Positions 28,842 through 40,100 of a stretch of 64,000 bases of DNA are shown one piece after another; position 1 is the first letter of the stretch, and the number at the start of each line of letters is the position of its first letter. The position numbers and the translations under genes were made by a program. The stretch is from Trogon surrucura (taxonomy: Eukaryota; Chordata; Aves; Trogoniformes; Trogonidae): contig CM036621.1 in the NCBI GenBank assembly GCA_020746105.1, positions 54,656,264 through 54,720,263 on the forward strand, given 5' to 3'. Below the pieces are notes generated by a model. That model ran no database searches and was not told the DNA's origin. It was given only the letters and a program-made list of their open reading frames with translations.

Positions 28842-29908
28842 TTCTTCTCAGTCTGGTGGAATGTTCCAGGGGATAGGACTCTCCACTGTTACACAGGATC
28901 TTGCATCCAGCATTTCTCATGGGCAGTAGAGGTTAGCTATTTAATAATTCTCAAAGGCAATAATTTTCAAAGACAGTAATTTCATCAATGTTTTTCTAAA
29001 TGGTGAAATGGGCATATTTGTGGATGTGCAGAGGAAAGGGGTTTTTTTTGCTGGGGAAATCAAGTAATTTGGCAAAGGTTATGTGGCAGAACAACGGAAG
29101 ATAGTGTAATGTTACCCAACATGCCAGGCTGCCCCTCTACATCTCTGCCTAGGAGCTGGTTTCCTTAGCAGGATACTCACTGTGGAAATGGCAGTCTCCA
29201 CTTTGTTTGATGCTTTACTCATTTCCCCTTTGCTTGCAGTCACAGTTAACAACTTACACGTTCTCTCTGCAATACTTCTATGTATTCAGGTGTTTGTTGA
29301 GGAAAAACCTGTTCTTGACATACCAGTTTATGTCGTCTTCATGCCTGACAGTCCCTGTTTGCCCTATCAAATTTGAAACCAGTCTTCTGTTTGCCAGACA
29401 AGCAGGCTATGTATCTTTCACAATTTTGTCCTCTAACTGATACTTGTTTTGTTGATGAATTACAGAGAGACTCAGAATCCATGCACTGTTCTGCTTCCAG
29501 CAGCCAAATGGTGTCTGGCAACATATCAAAGTGGATTCCCAGTTGGTCAGTTATGGTCAGAGTTTTGATGGATTTCACAAGGCACGTGAAGGATTGACCA
29601 TTTCATTCATGCTGAAAGCTCTGAGAAATCTGAGACAGGTCAAGTAACCTTAACCCACCTGGGAAGTGGTAAAGGTTTCGTGTCAAACCACAAGAGAAAG
29701 ATAATTGTAATGCAGAGTCCATGAATACGCTGGTCTTATGGACTGTGTTGGTTTTGTGCTTCAAGACATGTCAACAGGACAGATTGTGCCTCCTAGTTTA
29801 GGGACTGATCCTGAAGGTTTGAATGGATGATTCTATTTAAAGAACAATTGCAGTCTTGCAATATATTCCTCTCATAATATATTGCTCTGTTAGTAAAAGA
29901 ATTCAAAA

Positions 29909-29914
29909 TTTAAT
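29909..29914 (-). terminator. ATTAAA variant poly(A) signal, alternative ICOS end
   Basis: This ATTAAA hexamer on the minus strand lies about 1.2 kb after the ICOS stop. It could give a shorter 3'UTR; nothing else supports it. Confidence 0.2.
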
Positions 29915-31096
29915 TAAATTACAGGAACCCCAAGCTGTGAAAGGAGAAGATGTATTGATAGCACAAATATAAAAAGGCAGGTGCGCATACCGGAGGTACA
30001 GTGTCACAGTAAAGTCTCTGCTGTGCTCTCTCAGGTTTTGTTCCCCTGCTGTCCCATAGCTCGGTGCAGGAGAGCATGTGTGCGTACCACGTTCTCCTAG
30101 CTTGGTGCTAAGAAGTTCGACAGCAAAGGAGAGGATGAATTAATAGCATCAGGCTAAACTAGCCCTGACAAAAGGGCATGTGCAATACATCAGCAGTGCT
30201 TCATGGCTGTGCCATAAGGATTGGCATTGGAGGTAGTTTGGTTTTCTTTGTTCTCAGTGAAAAGGTGAATCTACTCTCAAGCAAACTTACTACATTTTCT
30301 TCAACTAAAAGCTGGCATCTTTAACATACTGTTAGCACTTCATGTACAAGTCAGTGGATCAGGCAGCGTGCCAGTTAACACACACAAGGCTAGAGCAAAA
30401 CACAGCTCAGAACAGTACTAAAGTGGGTGTCTCATGACTGAGCACAGGACCGTCATGAGAGCTTAGGGAGGCTGGGAAAGGTGAGGAAATGCTGATTTCA
30501 CATTGTCCAAGTTCAAATAGCTGGAAACCTCTGCTCTTAGAACTTCCACACCACAATCAACCTATACCTGGAATAGGAATGGAGAATTAGTTACGTGCAA
30601 CCCTCATACGTCTGAATCAGTTCAAATTCCGCTTTTGTTCCGTATCCAAAACTGCTTCTGACTACTATGCAAGGACTTAAGTAGTTAGCAAGTTCCTCGT
30701 TCTCTACAGATTATTTGCCCTTAGCCAGTAACAGAGTAAATCACTTGCCCAAAGAGATTTTGGGTACCACTCACCATCTGAACAATCTGAATGGAACAGT
30801 TTCACATCTCTTCCTCATGCATAAGATCATTACTTTGCACTAATGTGAAGCAGTTGGCATTTCTAGGAACCAGCCCACCATTCCAATTAAAAAGGTTTCC
30901 AGAGATCATGCTTTTCATTTCCTCTTCCTGCTACATGGCAGCATGAACTCTATTAACAAGCTATTGCAACAATCCCACCCTCCTATCCACTGACCTAGAA
31001 TCAAGAGGAGACACAGAAAGCAGCCCTTTCCCTCCCAGAAGCAGCCTCGCAACAGACACAAGCAGAAGTACAAGTACAACTAGGCTTAGTACAACC

Positions 31097-31186
31097 TCAG
31101 ATTCTTGGTTTTTTAGCTGCATTCACTGCTGCCATGGGCATGTATTCACTGTTGTACTCATGGGAGTTGGATTCACACTGCTGATT
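31097..31186 (-). CDS. ICOS: ICOS coding exon 4 (cytoplasmic tail, stop)
   Basis: The acceptor is ctctgttggcag next to 31186. The exon encodes 29 residues beginning NQQCESNSHEYNSEY and ending KKPRI, then TGA at 31097-31099. YMPM (185-188) is the YxxM motif that binds the p85 SH2 domains of PI3K; human ICOS has YMFM. The AVNAAKK block after it matches human ICOS and separates it from CD28 and CTLA4. The tail ends a few residues after KK, whereas I recall human ICOS continuing with SRLTDVTL. Human ICOS splits its tail differently; here a single exon suffices to reach a stop. Confidence 0.92.
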   Translation of the reverse strand, partial: NQQCESNSHEYNSEYMPMAAVNAAKKPRI

Positions 31187-34100
31187 CTGCCAACAGAGAG
31201 AAAATGCCATGAATTTAATTTGCTGTCACTAACCTCTGCCACTTCTGCCTTTGTTCTTTAAGTAGGGCAGTTACTCTGACTGTTTTCTGTAGGAATATTG
31301 AAGTCAGAATAGACAGGCAGTCACATAGAAAACTTGGAATTAAATAAACTGCAAATGAAAAACACATATTGCCCCAAAAAATAACTAATGTCCATAGCCT
31401 CCTTTCTTTCCTGAGCAGACTCGTTCTTTGTTTAAGTGATGCTGCTCTGGAATAGAGCTTAAATTGCTCCACTGATGATTTGTTTCCCCTCCTTGAAGAA
31501 AACAACCAGGTGAATTGCTTACCAAAGTAATTTTGCTGACTCGTGCAGCATTTCTCTTCTTTCCTTTGATTCCCAGCCTTTAAATCAATAAACAACTCTG
31601 TCTCAGAAAAATTAAATCTGAGCTGCTGTCATCAATGACCAAATGCCAGAGGTAAATTAACAACTCAGTCTCTTTGTCAAAAGCCACATCATGTGCTGAG
31701 TATGTGCCTGTCCCACCCTCTAAATCTTATTAAATCAAGTTGCCCATCCATGACCCTCGAAAGGAGGGTTCTGCAGAACTTGCTTACCTTGTTCCTTAAG
31801 CAACAGGCTACGACACAGCAGACACAGGAAATCATAGCAAACATGATCAGGCCAATAATTATCCATGGCGTGAGTCCCAGAGAAATGCAGTCTTCCTTAT
31901 CTGGAGATGGGGAGGCGAAAAAAAGCCATCACTGATAATTTGCATTCCTCCTTGCCCCTAGAGATGACTTCTCAAATTCTCTCCCCTCTTCTCTTCATAT
32001 TAATAAATAGCAAAAGTGGGCTCTGGAGAAGGATTTTCTGAAGGTGAAAAGCCACCTTGGAAAAGTGTATTCAGCAGGAAGCAGAACAGTTTTCCAGAAG
32101 GAGAGGTGAAACTGTTGGTACACAGGACTGAAAGCATAGACTGAAAAGCAACCAAGCCAGGCATGATGATCATTTCAGATCATTTCAGGCATTTCAGATC
32201 ATTTCAGATCATTTCAGGCATTTCAGATCTGAGCGAGGCTTAAGCTTATATTCAGTGAGTACCACAAGTGATTTGAAGGGCAGCCTGGCCAAAAGAATGG
32301 TGGACTTTGGCAGTCATGTTTGAGTGGGAAGGCAAGCAGAGGGACACAAGATTATCCCTGCCCAGATCTGGGAGTAAATATGATAGGGCGTGAAACATCT
32401 GGCAATAGCTATGAGCATCTGGGTATCCGTGCAAATTGAAATGGACAGCTTTGGGAAACACTGCAACAAAAAGGGATGTCACAGTTTGATTCTGAGAAGC
32501 TGTTTTAAGTTCAGAGAGGGCTTAGAGATAATTTCACCCAACCACATAATTGTAGCCCTCGCATTTCAGCTTTTGTCTTTGTTTAGTCCTGGTGCTGAGA
32601 GATAGGAAAAGAAGGACAACAGGAAGTACCATGTTGCAGCTGACCTATATGGAGAACCAAGAAACAGCATGAGCAAAATCACTGTCTTTCAGCTTAATCT
32701 GCCAAAGAGCCACTGAGTGAAAGGCAATTCAAAATTAAAGCCTATGCAGTGACTTAGTCCTGAATTTAGTCCAAGCCTTTCTCGATAAAAGCCCAAAAAT
32801 TCTCCTCAGCTGTTTATCTTCTCTGCTCAAAGAAGGCTCTAAAGCTGAAGGCCTGGTTCAGAGAAGTGAACGTCATCTTTTTCACATCAGTGTGGCATCA
32901 GAGAGTTCCATAGATCACTACTAGCACAGATATTTGACAGATGACTTTTTTTTTAATCCTAGGCACATGAAGATAGCTCTCAAAATGGATTTTTTTCCAC
33001 AGCTAGAAATAAACTTAACATTTACACTCCGCAGTTTGGAAAATTGACAATGAAAAATTTCTGCTGCAGGCACTCCAGAAGGTGTAGTCTAGCTAGCTTG
33101 GGTGCCACTGACAATATGCAGAGCTTAGCATGGCCTGCAAAACGTGCCCAAGATCGATAAATATGGAGAGGCCATGCTGAGCAGTCTGCCAACATAGGTC
33201 CACTGTTGCCAGCCCCTTGCTAAGCAGTTTTAAGCTGTCTTGGAAATATCTGTGCAAGATGTAGTCCCATTTTTCACTGCAGCACAGCTGTGCCCAGTGT
33301 TGACCTACCAGTAAACTGAAGTGAGGGGAGAAGAGAAATAAACTTACCTTGGATGTACAAATAGGTTTCTTTCAGTCGGCAATCTATATAAGGAGGAGGT
33401 AAGAATATCTCCAGGCAGTACATATACGTGTCAATATGCTTTCTTTCCAGATTTTTAAGAATGAAAGTGGTGCTGCTGTTTGAATGCTCTGTCTGACAGT
33501 AGGTGACATTACTCTTGGGGATAACTTTCTCCTCAGTCAAATGGAGTGCACAGATCTCCTTCCTGTCATACCCTTTGAAGAGGGTCATGCTGAACTCACT
33601 CACATTTTTGGGGTTGGGGAATGTGAACTTGAAGTTTCCATTTTCAAATTCCACCATCACCTGGGAGTCAGAGACATGAGGCTGATCTGAAGACATGAAA
33701 ACAGTAAGTATAGTCACGTACATAGCAATGAAAAGAATCCCTAAAATGTTAAGAACCTCATTTAAACAAAGCAAGTGAGCCACATGATTGAAACTTAAGG
33801 CATGTATGTACTCAGAATAGCCTTGCTATGAAAAGGAGCCTCTACAATGAAATACCAATGCATCATTCTGGTAATGTCAGACATTACTGAGAAAATAAAT
33901 GAGATAAGACCTGGCCTGTTATCTGCTATAAAGCTGGAGAGCTCACTGTTAGCATTGCATCAGTGAGTTGCTTGATAATGTTTGAAGGCCCCCTTGGACC
34001 AAACACTACACAGACATAAACCCTGCCTCAGACTGATTGTCCTATTCATACATAAAACAAGGTGGGATGAACGTTATTATAATTATATCTGTTCATAATC

Positions 34101-37100
34101 TGCACCCTAATTATGTACCTGAAAACTTTAAATGGGTTGTGAACTCAAAATAGTTGCTTGATGCATGATATGAAGTTTAAAGTCAGTAACTTAGATGGCT
34201 ATAGCACTTTTAGGACAAGAGGAAATGTGCTCAAGTTGCACCAGGAGAGGTTTAGATTTGATATTAGAAAAAATTTCTTTACTGAAAGAGGGGTGAGCTT
34301 TGGAACAGGCTTCCCAGGAAGGTAATGGAATCACCATCCCTGGAGATGTTCAAAATCAAGTAGATGTGGCACTTCAGGACATGGTTTAGTGGTCACGGTG
34401 GTGTTGGGTTGATGGTTGGACTTGATGATCTTAGAGGTCTTTTCTAACCTTAATAATTCTATGATTCTATGACTGTCACTAACATAATGTAGGAAGTAGA
34501 GGACAATGTCACTGTGTGTATGCATCCACATGCAACCCAAAAATTACATTTGATCTTTCCAACAACTATCTGAAAAATTCCCAGATGTTGTGCAACTCTC
34601 ATTTTGTAAATTTATTGAAGAAAAAGAAAATAAACTGACCTCCTGCTGCCTCACAGTCTGACTTTGCAAAGTCAGCTATCAGTAGCATGGGAAATTCCCT
34701 CAGACAAAAATGTGTTAAAGTGTGCTGTAAAAAAAATGACTTTTTTTTTTTCAAGGTCAATATTTTTTGATCTAGAAAGGCATTTAAAACCATAAACCAA
34801 CTTATGCAAACATGCCTTACCTGTATTTTTGCATGGTCTTGACAAGCAGCTATCAACTCCTGAAAAATACAAAATTGTTTCCTGTTTAAAATTCAAGAAG
34901 AGAGTTATGGGAACAGGGGCTGAGTCATGCGACGTTAAGATGCTGAAGTTGTTTTCTAACTTGTGTCATTAGCCTATGTAATCCTGTCTGTGCCATACTA
35001 TAAAATCATATGATGGGATGAAAGCATGAAATACAAAAAACAAAGTAGAAAGAAAATGCATTGAGCGAGAATTAATAGATCATACAGATAACATTTACAA
35101 ATTGTTAAAACACCTCTGCAAAGTAATAATGCACTTCATAAATAGAAGCTGACATGAAAGTAAATTTCTCCTTAAAATACTGAGGAAATCTTCCCCAAAA
35201 TAAAAGAGCATGCTTTGGATTTCTCGTAGACGCATAGTCTGCGATGAGCCAGCGTTACCCTTCGTTTCCAGACCAAAGCGCTCATTTTGGTTTAACAGAA
35301 CTTTCCCCCGCAGCTCAACACTGCATCAAACCGTCTTCTTACGGCACATCCAGAACGAATATCTGGAAGATGCTCCAATACATACAGCAAGAAAATATTC
35401 AAGCAATGCAGACTGTTTTGCTCCTTTGTCAGTTGCAACCTTTTTATGATTATCAAAGTGTATTCAGTCCATTGTGCATATGCAGTCTCCATTAGATGAG
35501 ACAGGCACATTTTTAAAAAATGCTCTGGATTTGTGTTTTAAGCCACTGCCTCTGTCACCACCCACTATGGCACTACTGACAGTGGAATTTCCTGGCTGGG
35601 TTGCTGGCATGTACCACTTTGAAAAGGCTTGGACATCAGCACTGGCAGCATAGCACAGCCTGATGGTGTTTAATTTGAAATTTTTCTTTTTACAGTGTCC
35701 TACAATTAAAGGTACAAACAGGTATGCAGGCAAGTAGAAAAAAAACTGTATCTGCTTTTCCTGCTTTCTGGTAGCCTCTCTGGAGGCTGGTTATACTGAA
35801 ACATACTGATTTTATGTTGCTAAGAAGATACGGGGCAAAACTTGAAGACTTTGGCGTACCATCCTATTTTTGTTGTTACTGCTACATGGTAGTCTAGATC
35901 CACACAGAGCAGGTCCCCAACTGTGCCAGGTATTGCACTGATTACACAGTATAAATTGTCTTTTCCTGAAGGCACCTACCATCTTTGACATCCAGCCTGC
36001 ATATGTACAAGAATGGAGATTATTCTCATTTGGTTGCCTGTGTACGCTCTCAACTCTTTCTGGACAGAGGCAATTTGTCAGTGCCCATATTTTTCCTTCT
36101 ATGAATTACTTCCCAATTACTACATTGGCAAGGGCATTGCAATGAATGATACTCGTCTAAAATATTTTTAGTGTGACACCTAAGCTAATGGACTTCTGGA
36201 AGACACTTTGTGGTGCTCAGTTGGAAAGCAATAGAAACTGTTATCCCTTTTTGATTGATTTACCCTCTTAGTTATCACAGTCTTCCTAGTTTACTGTGCA
36301 CAGTCAGCACCCTTATCTAATTCAGTGACAGTTCTAATATCTGTACTTCTCTCAGGACTATTACTTAAGTGTGTGATAACGGACAAGGTATTTGGCATCT
36401 TGTACCACTGGTGAGAAGATAAGGCAGACAAAACACACAGCTCACCAAATTACAGTGAAATAGAGTTCTAGATACACTGAAGGCACAGATACAAAAAGTG
36501 CAAGCCCTTATAATGGTATGTAGTCTGAAAAGCTGAAAGCAAAGGTCAAATAAAGAAACAGATCTTGATAACTTGTATGTTGCGTGGTGAAAGAAAATAG
36601 CTGCTATGAGAACAGCATTTGAAATAAAGGTCTTTTAAAATGCTCTATAGGTTGATAGCCTGTAGCTTGGTAACGTATACCTTTAAAATGAGGCCCAACA
36701 GCAGACAAACTATTTAGGCAAGGGAAGCAAAAAACCAAGTGTATTGATATAGCAGAAGCTATGAAGCATGCTGAATATGTAAGCTGACCTGATTCTTTTG
36801 AGAAGCATCCACCTGCAGCTGAGGCCTCCACATTTGTCACTGATCATCTGGGGGAAGAGGCAGATGCTGACTCTGTCCGGGCAGCTCCAGAGCCAAGTGG
36901 TGCCACATTTACCTCATACCCCAGCAGAGCATGGGGCTGCCCTACTCTGAGTGCTGAAGCAACAGCTTTGTATTTCCTTTGGTTTGCCTCTGAAAGTTGA
37001 ACTATTTTCAGAGGCAAACCAAAGCAAATTTTGCTGTAAGCTAATGAAATTTTGCTGTAAGCTAATGAAACTGCCCTTTTGTACTGGGTGGTTAAAAATG

Positions 37101-40100
37101 TTTGTCAGGCAACATGGTTTTGATCCTTTTTCTTTAATGGAAAAGGGCAGAGAGAGGTCATTAAGCATGTAGTTCATGTGACCTTGTGGCAAGCTGAAAG
37201 ATCATTTTGTATCCTCTCAGGCCCAGAAGCCTTAACTGCCTATTTTCAAGGAAGACTCAGTAATGTATTTCTGTGAATAAGCATTCTGGTAAATGTGATA
37301 CAATTATTATTCTTCTGAAGCAAGTGACCGTATAGAAAAATGTGCTTAGCATTGTATGAAGGGAGCACATTTTAAAATGAGATTAACAGTGCCTGAGATT
37401 AAAACACAAAATTGTCTACACGAACGACCACTATGGGTGAGATCCAATATGAATTTCCAACTCACTAGCTATTCTGCATCAGCTCCTAATGTGAATGCTT
37501 TCACTGCATACTAAAAGGTGGCTTATTCCCTGCTCCCTATGCCTGATTGCTGTCCTCCTGTGCCCATTTGCATTAGTTCACTCCTAGGTTAATCCTGCGG
37601 ACCTGTAACACTCTGTGGTTAATGGCCAGACACATTTGGGATGTCTGTCATTTGCCGAGCTATAGTCAGAATAAATGTACATTTAGTGGAATGGGAGATA
37701 GGAAACTGAGGTTAAAATGTCCAATAATATTGAGATTCGTTCACTAAACCTCCCTAACACTACCTCAAAAAAATATGTGAATAAAAGGCTACATCACATT
37801 ATTGTTGAAAATGAACAGAAGAATCTTACTGGTTCAGTAGTAAAAATGCTTAGATTTGACCTTAAGGTTCCTTTTTGGTATTTTTCATGAAAGAGCTAAT
37901 TCAATTATATATGAAGATTTTGAGACAAGAGCAAACAAATCTTTCATTTGTTTCATAGCAGTGTCACACTGTGGAGTGGCTCTGAGTTGTGCCTGGCTCA
38001 CCTCATGTAAAGAAGAGTGTCAGGACAAATATTGTGCTTCCAATGTGAATCCAAGAGATGAACACATGCATGAAAGTAACATCTTTCTATGTTAAATCAT
38101 GAAACAGTGCATGCAAGTACATTCTATGTATACATGTATTTACAGTCAGTACATTTCCATCTCAATTTCATCTTTACCACAGAAGCAAAGCAGTTTGGTA
38201 GAGGTTTGGGAATTTCTATGGTAGTCTGCTTGAACACAGCCCAATGAAAGGCAAATTATTCTCATTTTAGTGGGACTGCAGTTTTGAGCTTTCTCTTCAG
38301 CAGACATCATCAATCCGTTACTCATTTTGGTCCTAGCAGGGGAGTGCAGCCCCTGCCTTTAAAAAAACACACATTTGTTTTCTTAATTCTAGATGCATAA
38401 AGAAACCACACACATAGCTTTGACCTTTCAAGGCACTCTGAAAGATGACACTGTCAATTCAGTGTCATAAGTCATATGCCTAAAACTAACATGCTCCTAC
38501 CTTTCAAGAATCAAGGATGAAGAAAGTAGTGCTTTTGGGCAAAGCAAGTAATGGCCAGAATTATGCTAAGAAGCCATCTATAATCTGAATTGGTTTTATG
38601 GTGTAATGTTGTGAAATACAGAAACTCTTATGCCACTAACACAGGAGCCCTGATAATATTTCAGACACCGTTCTAAGAAATGACCATGATTTCCTCCTGT
38701 ATTGACAACAGAGCTGTAGGTGCACAGTGGTAATACTTTGTAAATGTTGATGTGCAAACCTCATGTCCAACATTTCATAGCGAGGGCCTCAAGTGCTATA
38801 GAATCTACAGCTCTGTACTCCAAAATCTCATTACCTGTGTTTCTATACAGGCGCCAGGAAGGCTCCATGCTCTTATAAACAATTGCTTTATCACAATTGG
38901 GTTATCAAATCATAATACACATATATACACATATATCACCTTCTGTGACCTATTTACATTGGAAAAAATATCCATAGATGACAAGTTATTTGCTAAGTCA
39001 AAAAAACCCACCCAAGTCTTAGAAGTTACTCTGCTTTTACTCCTCAAAACTCACCAGAGTGCTAGCTTGTTCTCTAAATGCGAGCATCATGCTAATGTGT
39101 CTTACATGAAGTTGATCTCTTGCAGCCCTTTTGTTTTTAGTGAGAATGACAATAAATAGTATTTTTATGCTGAAAGCACTGTAACATAAAAAACCTGAGA
39201 GATACCAATTCTTGTTACAGGCAGAATCTTTTTCCTGCTGTCTCCTCAGCCCCATCCCCAAATCCTATCCTCCATATTTGAAAGAAGGGGAAAGAAAGGA
39301 GAAATGCAGGTATCAGATAGAATAATTTTTCCCCCCTAAAAATGCAGCCTGTTTCTTCCCGCAAGGAACAGCCTTTTAGACAGCTCCAGCCACATATAAT
39401 AGCATCCTGGTCAATACCTGCTAAATTGACTACCTGAGAAATATTTAACAAAGTTGATGGGATTTTTTCTTAGTAGATTTATGAATAACTATTCAAGGAG
39501 AAAAAGAGCAGCTCATGTTCCTTTAGAAACACTGATCACATCCTGCTTCCCTGTGATTTTACACATCTTTTCAATCTATCTGAAAATTTGGTATACTACT
39601 GCTTTATTAGTTAACCTTTTGAAGGGTATCTCCATTGCCTAAAGAGCTGGAAACTGGTTTTAATTTAAATGAAAGCTTTAATTCCATATGAAACCTCAGG
39701 AGTACTTAAATTCTACAGGGGGACTTGAAACTTATCCTACATCACTAAAATTTCAGAAGCAAACATACTCAATAGCCCTTAGCACGACCTTCAAAGAAAC
39801 ATGTTGAAGTGGTGCTTAGTAACTGGGTGTACCAAACCTCATGTCTTACTCGGGTCCGACACATCATACCAAATCTTTGGACAGTACATGTATGAAAAAA
39901 AATACTCTTCTTAATCAGATAATAACTCTGTTTCCATCCTGGCACGATAATATATGGGTTTCAAAGAGGCTGCAGTTAAATGTGATCTCTAATATTTTAC
40001 TTTGTGTAGCTGTGAAAAACACTGAATCTTATAAAATGCTACATCCATGTCTATAGCTGGACTGAGATCGGCGTTGTCACCGTGTGCCTTCTCAAACACA

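Larger units (their letters stand above)
28812..31096 (-). other. ICOS: predicted ICOS 3' untranslated region
   Basis: No further coding exon is needed after the TGA at 31097. Going down the minus strand, an ATTAAA hexamer lies at 29909-29914 and the first AATAAA hexamers at 28836-28841 and 28827-28832. Using the latter gives a 3'UTR of about 2.3 kb, similar to the roughly 2 kb UTR I recall for mammalian ICOS. The exact end is inferred, not seen. Confidence 0.4.

Noticed and set aside
31215-31595. 126-codon minus frame as an ICOS tail exon
   Set aside because: It lies inside intron 3, does not join in frame and lacks YxxM. The exon at 31097-31186 fits fully.
33274-33783. In-frame ATG upstream of the IgV exon as the ICOS start
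   Set aside because: It lies in intron 1. A proper acceptor at 33687 and an exon 1 with signal peptide at 40605-40662 explain the gene better.
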